DNA of 12,939 nucleotides, from the NCBI GenBank assembly GCA_019420085.1, contig JAHZHV010000057.1, positions 3,167-16,105 of the forward strand, read 5' to 3'. Below, piece after piece: positions 6,299-12,939 of this stretch. Numbering within the stretch: the stretch's first letter is position 1; the number at the start of each line of letters is the position of its first letter. Position numbers and translations under genes: made by a program. Source of the DNA: Christensenella sp. (GTDB lineage Bacteria; Bacillota; Clostridia; Christensenellales; Maliibacteriaceae). The notes under the pieces are model-generated. The model did no database searches. It saw nothing but the letters and a program-made list of their open reading frames with translations, and was not told where the DNA came from.

Positions 6299-8287
6299 TT
6301 AGGAATCCTGTAAAATACCATACTGACGCAAAATCTGCAAATCGCTTCGCCCGTCTCGAAGATGGGAAAGCGTGTCCGCCTGACGCCAGTCCACAGCAAA
6401 TCCCGCACCTTTTTGACAAAACACGGATCCGGATGGATTCGCCGTGTCGCGCGCAGCATCATATCCACTGTGTTCGCAAATCACCTGCGCGTCCCCGCAG
6501 CGGTCATAGCCGTCAAACCAGACAGACATGCCCGCTTGTCCGCCGCTTGCGGCAGCAAGCGTCTGCGCATACCCATTAAGCAGACGGCCCGGCGCACGGC
6601 CGCACAGCAGGACAGATTCGCCCTGCGTCTGCGGTGCATCAAATGCCGCATGCAGCGTCTGCATGTCTGCCATCAATCGTCCCGTCATTGTCTGCGGCGC
6701 AGCAATTTCAAAGCGGCAATATGGCTCAAGCAGGACTCCCGTCACCTTCTCAAGTGCCTGACGCACCGCACGCCAGGCCGCCTGACGCAGATCACCGCCC
6801 TCGGTATGCTTCTGATGTACCCTGGCTTCAAGCAGGAAAACTTTCACGTCACAAAGCGGCGCCCCAATCAACATGCCGCGATGCACACGTGTCAAAAGCT
6901 GCGTTAAAATTGCATTTTGATATTGCATCGGCAAATCATCCACATGGCAAAGACTTTCTGCCGTCACACCGGCGCCGCGCGGCGCCGGCACAAGCGCCAG
7001 CATAACCTCCGCATAATGGCGCAGCGGCTCGTAATGACCGATGCCCAATACCGGCGCATCAATTGTCTCCCGATATGCCGGACGCGGCGGGCAAAGCGTC
7101 GCCATAATACCGAAACGATCCGCAAGCCGGCGCATCAACACCTGTTCCTGCAACTGTCCCATAACACCGACGGTATATTCACCCGTATCTGCATCACACG
7201 AAGCATCCAACGCGGGATCCTCGCGCGTCAGCGTTAAAAGCGCCTGCGCAAGCGCATCCTGCTGCTGCGGCATACAGTTCACTGCCGCACGCATGACAGG
7301 CCAAAACGTCCGTTCCTGTGGCATTTTGATAACGCGGCCGTTTTCCAAAAGGAGCATACCCGCCTCAGCAAATGGCAGTCCGCAAACAGCAGCCACGTCT
7401 CCTGCACAAACCTCTGCGACGCTTTCAAAGCGCACATCCTGATACCGCTGCAGCAGACTGACCTTATAGGTCTCATCCGCCATGTAAAAGGCGTCGCGTA
7501 CATGCAGCACGCCCTGTTCCACTTTGACAAACGCTGTCATCTGTCCGTCCCGCCGCACGCGGAATACGCGTGCCCGAAGCGGCGCATCCGCACAATAATC
7601 CGTCACGCACAGCCTGTCCAGCACAGACAAAAACGCTGCGATTCCATCACCCATAAGCGCGCTGCCCGCACATACGGGAAATAATGCACCCTCCCGCACC
7701 AATACGCACATGCGCTTCCAAAGCATCGCTTCATCCGCCTGCTGCGCCAGATACGCTTCCAGGAACACTTCATCGCGAAGCGCAATCTGTTCAGCAATCT
7801 GTTCATATAAATCCTTCGTCTCATCAAAAAGCACCGCATCATCCGTCAGCATGCTTTTGATCTGAGCATATGCAGCTTCCACATTGCAGGCAGGCATATC
7901 CTTCTTATTGATGAAGAAGAAACACGGGGTCTTTCTTCTTTGCAGCAACCGAAACAAAAGCCGCGTCTGCGGACGAACGCCTTCGGTACCATCAACCAGT
8001 ACAATCGCAGCATCCAGCACCGCCGCCGCACGTTCCGCTTCCGCGGCAAAGTCAGCATGCCCGGGTGTATCAATCAGCACATATGTACTGCCTTGAAAAC
8101 AAAAACGGCCTTCATGCGCAAAAATCGTCACGCCGCGCTGCCGTTCAATGGAATCCGAATCAAAGAAGCTGTCCCCATGATCCACACGACCCACCTTGCG
8201 GATTGCGCCGCCCAAATACAGCAGCTGTTCGCAAAACGTAGTTTTTCCCGCATCGATATGCGCAAATACCCCAATTGTTTTTTTCAT
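6299..8287 (-). CDS. Tet(M)/EF-G-like translational GTPase (translation factor GTPase family)
   Basis: This 662-residue protein has EF-G-type architecture. The GTPase motifs are complete: AHIDAGKTT at 9-17, RQRGVTI at 49-55, DTPGH at 73-77, NKKD at 127-130 and GSA at 208-210, followed by domain II, domain III and domain IV-V regions. It is closer to Tet(M)-type ribosomal protection proteins than to EF-G, but the tip of domain IV reads HQKHTEGGDLRQA (491-503) where Tet(M) has its YSPVSTPADFR loop that reaches the tetracycline site. The C-terminal end is also longer. It is therefore most likely a ribosome-associated housekeeping GTPase of unknown exact role, not a proven resistance gene. The start is the ATG at 8287 (MKKTIGVFAHIDAGKT), preceded by AAAGGGG with a 5-base spacer; upstream in-frame residues overlap the promoter. 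It is divergent from the dehydrogenase gene. Confidence 0.85.
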   Translation of the reverse strand: MKKTIGVFAHIDAGKTTFCEQLLYLGGAIRKVGRVDHGDSFFDSDSIERQRGVTIFAHEGRFCFQGSTYVLIDTPGHADFAAEAERAAAVLDAAIVLVDGTEGVRPQTRLLFRLLQRRKTPCFFFINKKDMPACNVEAAYAQIKSMLTDDAVLFDETKDLYEQIAEQIALRDEVFLEAYLAQQADEAMLWKRMCVLVREGALFPVCAGSALMGDGIAAFLSVLDRLCVTDYCADAPLRARVFRVRRDGQMTAFVKVEQGVLHVRDAFYMADETYKVSLLQRYQDVRFESVAEVCAGDVAAVCGLPFAEAGMLLLENGRVIKMPQERTFWPVMRAAVNCMPQQQDALAQALLTLTREDPALDASCDADTGEYTVGVMGQLQEQVLMRRLADRFGIMATLCPPRPAYRETIDAPVLGIGHYEPLRHYAEVMLALVPAPRGAGVTAESLCHVDDLPMQYQNAILTQLLTRVHRGMLIGAPLCDVKVFLLEARVHQKHTEGGDLRQAAWRAVRQALEKVTGVLLEPYCRFEIAAPQTMTGRLMADMQTLHAAFDAPQTQGESVLLCGRAPGRLLNGYAQTLAAASGGQAGMSVWFDGYDRCGDAQVICEHSGYDAARDTANPSGSVFCQKGAGFAVDWRQADTLSHLRDGRSDLQILRQYGILQDS

Positions 8288-8323
8288 TTGATCCCCTTTC
8301 TGCATACATCTGCGGTTTGCTTC

Positions 8324-8352
8324 ACGATACCACATGCTTCTGGCGCATGCAA
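8324..8352 (-). promoter_or_regulatory. Candidate promoter of the translational GTPase gene
   Basis: The minus strand has TTGCAT (8347-8352), a 17-base spacer ending in TGG, and TATCGT (8324-8329), an extended -10 arrangement. The start point would be near 8317, 30 bases before the ATG at 8287. An inverted repeat, ATGCTT (8334-8339) and AAGCAT (8351-8356), lies across the spacer and -35 and could be a regulator site. Confidence 0.55.
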
Positions 8353-8370
8353 GCATCGTACACAGCAGCG

Positions 8371-8409
8371 CGTCTTTTGCCGACTTATGCAAATGACATC
8401 GTCTTTTGC
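8371..8409 (+). repeat. Direct repeat CGTCTTTTGC, two copies upstream of the dehydrogenase promoter
   Basis: Identical 10-mers lie at 8371-8380 and 8400-8409, 29 bases apart start to start. The second copy ends 9 bases before the extended -10 element of the dehydrogenase gene, over the region where a -35 would be. An exact 10-base repeat in so short an intergenic gap is unlikely by chance and suggests a tandem regulator site. Confidence 0.4.
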
Positions 8410-8417
8410 GCACAGCA

Positions 8418-8426
8418 TGGTATACT
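8418..8426 (+). promoter_or_regulatory. Extended -10 promoter of the D-2-hydroxyacid dehydrogenase gene
   Basis: TGGTATACT is an extended -10 (TGn plus TATACT, one mismatch), with a start point near 8433 and a 41-base leader. There is no good -35 at 17 bases; direct repeats occupy that region, which fits a promoter dependent on an activator. Confidence 0.55.
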
Positions 8427-8473
8427 GGATTTGGCAAATCTTATTTATCATAAAAAGGAGGTTTTCCCATACA

Positions 8474-9424
8474 ATGGCTAACGTCCTGATTACAACGCGT
8501 ATGCACGAGTCGTCCCGCGCCCGGCTGCTGCAGGCGGGACACAATCTTGTGTACTGCGACGCGCCCGGCTGGGAGGAAAAATGTGCTGCAGCCAAGGGCT
8601 GCGCCGCCGTTGCCTGCCGCGGCGGTGCATTCCCCGCCGCTTTCTTTGATGCGCTTCCCGATCTTCGAATCTTGGCGCTTCCATCCGCCGGTTTTGATGA
8701 AGTGGATCTAAGTGCCGCAACACGGCACGGCGTGTGGGTCACCAACGCAGGCGACGCCAACGCCGTCAGCGTTGCAGAGCTTGCACTGATGCTCATGCTC
8801 GCCGCAGCCAAACGTCTGCCATACAATCTCAATGTGGCAAAATATGAACGTCCCTGGCGCGGCAGAAAACAGCCGACATTTCGTGAGATTTCCGGCGCAA
8901 CCGTGGCATTGCTGGGCTATGGAAACATCGCCCGTGCACTGGGCACCATGTGTCAGGGCTTTGGAATGCGTGTCATCGCCTATCATCCGCGCATCGCCGA
9001 AAAACAGCTGCCGCCCGGCGTCATTGGCTGTGATACACTGCCTGAAGCACTTCGCGAAGCAGACTTTGTTTCCTGCCACATTCCCGCACGGGCGCAGAAT
9101 ACACATCTGATCAACGCATCCGTTTTCGCCATGATGAAACCCGGCGCCATCTTCGTCAACACCGGCCGTGGCAGCGTTGTCGATGAAAATGCGCTGATCG
9201 ATGCACTGCAAAACGGACATCTTGCCGGAGCCGGACTGGACGTCTTCTGTGAGGAACCCACCCGCAAAGACAATCCGCTTCTTTTTATGGACAATTGTGT
9301 ATGTACGCCGCATATCGGCGGTGAAACAGCGCAGGCAAAAATACGCGTCTACGACGTCGCGGCACAGAATGTCATATGCGTACTATCCGGTCAGCCGCCG
9401 TTTTCTGCGGTCAATCATCTGTAA
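8474..9424 (+). CDS. D-isomer-specific 2-hydroxyacid dehydrogenase, NAD(P)-binding
   Basis: The 316-residue protein matches the usual length of this family, which interconverts 2-oxoacids and D-2-hydroxyacids with NAD(P) in the cytoplasm. The catalytic triad is visible: R232 in NTGRGSVVDE, E261 in LDVFCEEP and H280 in CTPHIGGET. The Rossmann fingerprint is LLGYGNIA at 147-154 (GxGxxA, Ala in place of the last Gly), and the chain has the split catalytic and coenzyme domains typical of the family. Substrate cannot be read from sequence; hydroxypyruvate, glyoxylate or 3-phosphoglycerate are possible. The ATG at 8474 gives the plausible N-terminus MANVLITTRM; AGGAGG at 8456-8461 lies 12 bases ahead, slightly long. 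The same frame is open far upstream to 7940 but there it only shadows the GTPase gene. It stands alone with its own promoter, and I see no strong terminator after it. Confidence 0.88.
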   Translation: MANVLITTRMHESSRARLLQAGHNLVYCDAPGWEEKCAAAKGCAAVACRGGAFPAAFFDALPDLRILALPSAGFDEVDLSAATRHGVWVTNAGDANAVSVAELALMLMLAAAKRLPYNLNVAKYERPWRGRKQPTFREISGATVALLGYGNIARALGTMCQGFGMRVIAYHPRIAEKQLPPGVIGCDTLPEALREADFVSCHIPARAQNTHLINASVFAMMKPGAIFVNTGRGSVVDENALIDALQNGHLAGAGLDVFCEEPTRKDNPLLFMDNCVCTPHIGGETAQAKIRVYDVAAQNVICVLSGQPPFSAVNHL

Positions 9425-9467
9425 GCATATCGGATGCAATCTTAATCAAATCCCAATTTCCGCAGGC

Positions 9468-9496
9468 TTGACAGGTGTGTCGGGCAGGAATAAAAT
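9468..9496 (+). promoter_or_regulatory. Sigma-A promoter of the marR-ABC-ABC operon
   Basis: A perfect TTGACA (9468-9473), exactly 17 bases and TAAAAT (9491-9496) form a near-consensus promoter with a start near 9503. A GACA-GGTG-TGTC palindrome (9470-9481) overlaps the -35. The promoter lies 43 bases after the dehydrogenase stop. Confidence 0.82.
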
Positions 9497-9497
9497 G

Positions 9498-9526
9498 GTG
9501 AAGCGTCAAATTATCAAGCGCTTCAC
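9498..9526 (+). promoter_or_regulatory. Candidate MarR operator: inverted repeat GTGAAGCG-N13-CGCTTCAC
   Basis: Two perfect 8-bp arms (9498-9505 and 9519-9526) start 1 base after the -10 box and span the predicted transcription start. The second arm also contains the self-palindrome AAGCGCTT (9516-9523). Placement over the start site fits repression of the operon by its own MarR protein. In RNA the arms could also form a hairpin in the leader. Confidence 0.6.
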
Positions 9527-9560
9527 TATTTGTTTGATGCATAATGTTAAGTAGCGGGAA

Positions 9561-9566
9561 GGGAGG
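9561..9566 (+). promoter_or_regulatory. Ribosome binding site fixing the second marR start
   Basis: GGGAGG sits 10 bases before the ATG at 9577 and downstream of the alternative ATG at 9544, which therefore is unlikely to be used. A nearby ATG at 9572 is out of frame. Confidence 0.6.
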
Positions 9567-9576
9567 AATAAATGCG

Positions 9577-10128
9577 ATGCAAGAGACCGATGCGCAAGAC
9601 ACCGGCAGTGAACCTGAATACCCCTGTATTCTGGATTACATTGACAGGCTGATTATCCTACGGCGGATTCGTATGTATCGCGCGCTCAGCGGCACGGGAC
9701 TGCATTTTCGCCAGTTACCGATTCTGACGTATATCCGTCTGCATCCGCAATGCACCCAAAACCACATTGCACAGGCGCTGGGACTTTCGCCTTCGAGTAT
9801 TGCGCTTTCTACCAAACGGCTGGAAAAAAGCGGCTTTTTGCAGAAGCAGACCGATCAGGATAATCTGCGCTGCAAAAGACTGGCGTTAACGCCAAAGGGC
9901 GAGTCGGCGCTAGATGTAGCGCAGGCCGATGCACGTGCTTTTACCGATGCGCTTTTGCAGGATATTCCGTCTGCACAGATTGATGCAATGCGTCAGGTAT
10001 TGCAGCGCATGATATTCAATGTCTGCGGCGAATGCCAGGTAGGCCTTTTTGAAAATATCGCGCTGATTAACACAAGCGCTGCCTGTCTGCCGGATCAAAT
10101 GCAACAAAAGGAGGATGATACGCTTTGA
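9577..10128 (+). CDS. MarR-family regulator of an ABC exporter operon
   Basis: The 183-residue protein has a MarR winged helix: helix-turn-helix at about 60-88 (TQNHIAQALGLSPSSIALST) and wing at about 93-105 with the D..N.R pattern (TDQDNLRCKRLALT). The C-terminal helices are extended and Cys-containing (C150, C153, C170), somewhat longer than the usual 140-150 residues. The start at 9577 is chosen because GGGAGG at 9561-9566 lies 10 bases ahead; an ATG at 9544 in the same frame would be upstream of that site. Its stop TGA overlaps the TTG start of the next gene, a half-ABC exporter, so translation is coupled. MarR plus paired ABC half-transporters is a common drug- or toxin-efflux operon layout, with the regulator repressing until a ligand binds. 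An inverted repeat at 9498-9526 is the probable operator. Confidence 0.88.
   Translation: MQETDAQDTGSEPEYPCILDYIDRLIILRRIRMYRALSGTGLHFRQLPILTYIRLHPQCTQNHIAQALGLSPSSIALSTKRLEKSGFLQKQTDQDNLRCKRLALTPKGESALDVAQADARAFTDALLQDIPSAQIDAMRQVLQRMIFNVCGECQVGLFENIALINTSAACLPDQMQQKEDDTL
10109..10114 (+). promoter_or_regulatory. Ribosome binding site for the TTG-started ABC gene
   Basis: AGGAGG lies 10 bases before the TTG at 10125. It is inside the end of the marR gene, whose TGA stop (10126-10128) overlaps the TTG. This supports a non-ATG start and translational coupling. Confidence 0.7.
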
Positions 10129-11843
10129 AACAATGGAAAGACTGCCTGCGCGGCTATTGGTTTTATGCGATTCTCGCGCCATTGACGGTCATCGTCGAAG
10201 TTGCGCTGGAACTGTTAATTCCGCGCGTCATGGCGCGCATTATCGACGAAGCAATTCCCGTCTCCGATCTGTCACTGGTACTGCGTCTGGGTGCGGTGAT
10301 GGTTGGCATGGCGCTTCTGTCATTGTTCTTCGGCGTCATTTCCGGGCGCTTTGCTTCCGTAGCCAGCGTCGGATTTGCCGCAAACCTTCGTCAAAAACTG
10401 TTTCATAAAATTCAGGAATTGTCCTTTTCCAATCTGGACCGATTTTCTACCGCATCGCTTGTCACGCGTCTGACGACGGATGTGACGAATACGCAAAATG
10501 CATTCATGATGATGGTGCGAATCATGTTCCGCGCGCCCTGCATGATGATCTTTGCGGCGATTATGGCTTTTACGATCAATCCGGATCTGTTCTCGATGTT
10601 CTACATCGCCGTACCGGTTCTCGCCATTACGCTGGCAATCGTCATGTCACAGGCACATCCGCGCTTTACGGAAATGATGCGCCGCTACGATGGCCTGAAC
10701 GCCTCCGTGCAGGAAAACCTGACCGGTATCCGCGTTGTCAAGGCCTATGTGCGGGAGGATCATGAAAGTCAGAAATTCCGCGATGCTTCCGAAAAACTGC
10801 GTCAGGCGCAACTGCGTGCAGAAAATCTGATTGTCATAACGATGCCGATGATGATGCTGGTCATGTACGGCTGCATGGTCGCCGTCTCCTGGATGGGCGG
10901 TCAGGATATCATCCACGGCACGATGACAACGGGTGATCTGATGAGTTATATCAGCTACATCATGCAAATTCTGATGTCGCTGATGATGGTCGCCATGATC
11001 TTTGTTCAGATCGTCCTGTCCCGCGCTTCCTTCCAGCGCATCCGCGAGGTGCTCGACGAACAAAGCAGCATTACAGACGAGGGCGCCGATCCGACGCTTG
11101 TACCCGCAAACGGCGACATCGATTTTGAAGACGTTTCCTTCGCCTATAAAAAGACACCCGTCCTGCACGATGTCAATCTGCACATTCCATCCGGCCAGAT
11201 GGTCGGCATCATCGGTGCAACGGGCGCGGCAAAATCCTCGCTTGTACAGCTGATCGCGCGGCTGTATGACGCCACACAGGGAACCGTGCGCGTAGCCGGA
11301 CACGACGTACGCGACTACACGCTGCATCATCTGCGCAACAACGTAGCGATGGTACTGCAAAAGAACGTCCTTTTCTCCGGCACAATCGCAGACAACCTGC
11401 GCTGGGGCGACGAAAATGCAACCGACGAGGAACTTCGTGAAGTCTGCCGCGCCGCACAGGCCGACGATTTCATTTCTTCCTTCCCCGACGGCTACAATAC
11501 GGATCTGGGCCAGGGCGGCGTCAACCTCTCCGGCGGACAGAAACAGCGCCTGTGCATCGCCCGCGCACTGCTGAAAAAGCCGAAAATCCTCATTCTGGAT
11601 GATTCGACAAGCGCTGTCGACACCGCAACAGACGCCCGTCTTCGCGCAGCACTGCGCCGCGATCGCGGCGATGTAACGACGATCATCATCGCCCAGCGTA
11701 TCGCTTCGGTACAGGACGCCGATCAGATCATCGTTCTGGACGACGGACGGGTTGTTGATCGCGGCACGCACCAGGAACTGCTTGCACGCAACGAGATCTA
11801 TCGCCAGATGTATACTTCTCAGACAAAGGAGGCGGCTGAATAA
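10125..11843 (+). CDS. ABC exporter half-subunit with degenerate ATP site (TM287/BmrC-like member of a heterodimer)
   Basis: The 572-residue protein carries a six-helix exporter membrane domain (about 1-310) and a nucleotide-binding domain (about 330-565). The domain has a Q loop at Q412, signature LSGGQ at 468-472 and D loop SAVD at 496-499. Three ATP-site positions depart from consensus: Walker A reads GATGAAKS (364-371, Ala369 for Gly), Walker B ends in DD so the catalytic Glu is D493, and the H-loop His is Q524. Walker B Asp and H-loop Gln are the known pattern of the non-hydrolysing site in heterodimeric exporters such as TM287/288; Ala in Walker A is extra. The start is TTG at 10125 (AGGAGG 10 bases ahead), giving MKQWKDCLRGYWFY. 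The partner follows with a 1-base overlap (TAATG). Substrate unknown; drug or lipid export is likely. Confidence 0.92.
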   Translation: MKQWKDCLRGYWFYAILAPLTVIVEVALELLIPRVMARIIDEAIPVSDLSLVLRLGAVMVGMALLSLFFGVISGRFASVASVGFAANLRQKLFHKIQELSFSNLDRFSTASLVTRLTTDVTNTQNAFMMMVRIMFRAPCMMIFAAIMAFTINPDLFSMFYIAVPVLAITLAIVMSQAHPRFTEMMRRYDGLNASVQENLTGIRVVKAYVREDHESQKFRDASEKLRQAQLRAENLIVITMPMMMLVMYGCMVAVSWMGGQDIIHGTMTTGDLMSYISYIMQILMSLMMVAMIFVQIVLSRASFQRIREVLDEQSSITDEGADPTLVPANGDIDFEDVSFAYKKTPVLHDVNLHIPSGQMVGIIGATGAAKSSLVQLIARLYDATQGTVRVAGHDVRDYTLHHLRNNVAMVLQKNVLFSGTIADNLRWGDENATDEELREVCRAAQADDFISSFPDGYNTDLGQGGVNLSGGQKQRLCIARALLKKPKILILDDSTSAVDTATDARLRAALRRDRGDVTTIIIAQRIASVQDADQIIVLDDGRVVDRGTHQELLARNEIYRQMYTSQTKEAAE

Positions 11844-12939
11844 TGCACGGACCTGCCGGCGGCCCCGGCCGCAACAGAATGCGCGGCACGCAAAAACCTG
11901 CTGATATGAAAGGTGTTATCCGCCGCATTTTTTCCTATCTTGCGCCACATAAAATCAAGCTGATCATTATCTTTTTCAGCATTGTCATCACAGCGCTCGT
12001 ATCAATCATCGGCACCGCCTTCCTGCAGCCGATTTTTAACGATTACATCGTACCGTTCATCGGGCAGGAAAACCCCGATCTGTCAGGATTTGTACGGCTT
12101 CTTGTCACGCTTGCATGTATCTACTTGGTCGGCGTTATCGCAAGCTTTGTGTGCAACCGGCTGATGATTCATGTAGCAGCGGATACGCTCAATCGCATCC
12201 GTACGGATCTTTTCACGCACATGGAGCGGCTGCCGATTCGCTACTTCGATACGCATGCGCACGGCGATCTGATGAGCCGTTACACCAACGATATCGACGC
12301 CATGCGTGAGATGCTCTCGCGCGGCCTGCCGCAGCTTTTGTCCTCCGCACTGACCGTCGTCGGCGTGTTTGTCGCCATGATTGTCATGAGCCCGCTTCTG
12401 ACGCTGCTGATCGTCGTCATGCTGTTTGTGATGCTGTTTTTCATCAAAACCATTGGCGGAAAAAGCGGCCACTACTTCATGCTTCGCCAACAGCACTTAG
12501 GCAGCGTCAACGGCTACATCGAAGAAATGATCGAGGGACAGAAAGTCGTCAAGGTCTTCTGCCATGAAGAAGCGGCAAAAGAAGGTTTTGACAAGCTCAA
12601 CGATGCGCTGCGCGACGCCGATACGCGTGCAAATACCTTTGCCAATATCCTCATGCCGATCATGGGCAACCTGTCGCATATGAACTATGCGCTGACCGCC
12701 GCCGTCGGCGCAGGCCTTACAATCGCAGGCCTTCTGGACGTCGGCACAATTGCCGCGTTCCTGCAGTATTCACGCACGTTCTCCATGCCGATCACGCAGG
12801 CCTCGCAGCAGATGAACGCCATTCTGGTTGCCCTGGCCGGCGCAGAGCGTATCTTCCGTATGATGGATGAACCTGAAGAAACGGATGAAGGATATGTTAC
12901 GCTTGTGCACGCCATCGAACACGAAGACGGTTCCATTGA
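11843..12939 (+). CDS. ABC exporter half-subunit, partner of the preceding gene, C-terminal part cut by window edge
   Basis: From the ATG at 11843 the frame is open for 365 residues to the window end without a stop. It starts with a Gly/Pro/Arg-rich tail (MHGPAGGPGRNRMRG) seen in many clostridial exporters of this class, then six membrane helices (about 38-62, 86-106, 165-183, 186-202, 270-297, 300-318), the intracellular coupling regions, and the linker GAERIFRMMDEPEE (333-346) that leads into the nucleotide-binding domain. That domain is outside the window, so its ATP motifs are not visible. In known heterodimers the partner carries the catalytic Glu and the H-loop His, which is the prediction here. 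AGGAGG at 11827-11832 is 10 bases ahead, and the ATG overlaps the stop of the upstream gene as TAATG. Confidence 0.92.
   Translation, partial: MHGPAGGPGRNRMRGTQKPADMKGVIRRIFSYLAPHKIKLIIIFFSIVITALVSIIGTAFLQPIFNDYIVPFIGQENPDLSGFVRLLVTLACIYLVGVIASFVCNRLMIHVAADTLNRIRTDLFTHMERLPIRYFDTHAHGDLMSRYTNDIDAMREMLSRGLPQLLSSALTVVGVFVAMIVMSPLLTLLIVVMLFVMLFFIKTIGGKSGHYFMLRQQHLGSVNGYIEEMIEGQKVVKVFCHEEAAKEGFDKLNDALRDADTRANTFANILMPIMGNLSHMNYALTAAVGAGLTIAGLLDVGTIAAFLQYSRTFSMPITQASQQMNAILVALAGAERIFRMMDEPEETDEGYVTLVHAIEHEDGSI

Noticed and set aside
6299..8287. Calling the GTPase a tetracycline resistance determinant
   Set aside because: The domain IV loop of Tet(M) is absent and the neighbourhood shows no mobile element or resistance context.
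8288..8437. Upstream extension of the translational GTPase by 50 residues
   Set aside because: The extension overlaps the candidate promoter and the family start MKKTIGVFAHIDAGKT has its own ribosome site.
7940..8473. Open frame extending the dehydrogenase gene 178 codons upstream
   Set aside because: It overlaps the GTPase gene in antisense and has no dehydrogenase character; the promoter and AGGAGG lie just before the ATG at 8474.
10647..11771. 374-codon open frame on the minus strand
   Set aside because: It lies wholly antisense to the ABC exporter gene, is rich in His/Asp/Val runs typical of antisense shadows, and has no domain I recognise or ribosome site.
1..12939. CRISPR array, tRNA, rRNA, riboswitch, transposase or phage genes
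   Set aside because: No regularly spaced repeats, cloverleaf, conserved riboswitch core or mobile-element protein was seen on either strand.

Overview
The window looks like ordinary chromosome of a member of the Bacillota (Firmicutes), probably class Clostridia. The evidence is strong AGGAGG-type ribosome sites, sigma-A promoters with TTGACA or extended -10 elements, A/T-tailed hairpin terminators, a KdpDE system of the type that responds to potassium and possibly c-di-AMP, a DegV/FakB fatty-acid-binding protein, a Tet(M)-like housekeeping GTPase, and a MarR-controlled heterodimeric ABC exporter. No species can be named from sequence alone. Base composition looks even, with no phage, insertion sequence, CRISPR, tRNA or rRNA.

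Layout, left to right. (1) 1-258, minus: N-terminal part of an alanyl-tRNA editing protein, cut by the left edge. (2) 398-1694, plus: a MarR-family regulator overlapping a DegV-family protein, driven by a near-consensus promoter with a palindromic candidate operator at the start point. (3) A bidirectional hairpin terminator (about 1784-1828), then a minus-strand threonine aldolase (1840-2874) with its own promoter. (4) A second terminator, then the kdpD-kdpE pair on the minus strand (3026-6212). No kdpFABC pump genes are seen nearby, and the KdpD has a badly eroded N-terminal P-loop domain. (5) 6299-8287, minus: a Tet(M)/EF-G-like translational GTPase lacking the Tet(M) domain IV loop. (6) 8474-9424, plus: a D-2-hydroxyacid dehydrogenase, divergent from the GTPase. 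(7) 9577 to the right edge, plus: a MarR regulator, a half-exporter with a degenerate ATP site, and the first 365 residues of its partner half-exporter.

How the genes work together. The marR-degV pair and the marR-ABC-ABC operon each look self-regulated: each has a TTGACA promoter with 17-bp spacing and an inverted repeat placed just after the -10. kdpD-kdpE form a translationally overlapped two-component system. The aldolase, GTPase, dehydrogenase and editing protein appear to be independent housekeeping or metabolic units.

I did not find a convincing new multi-gene system. The most interesting points are the remodelled orphan KdpD, the doubly and triply altered ATP-site motifs in the first ABC subunit, the MarR/DegV overlap, and several uncatalogued inverted and direct repeats sitting exactly at promoters.
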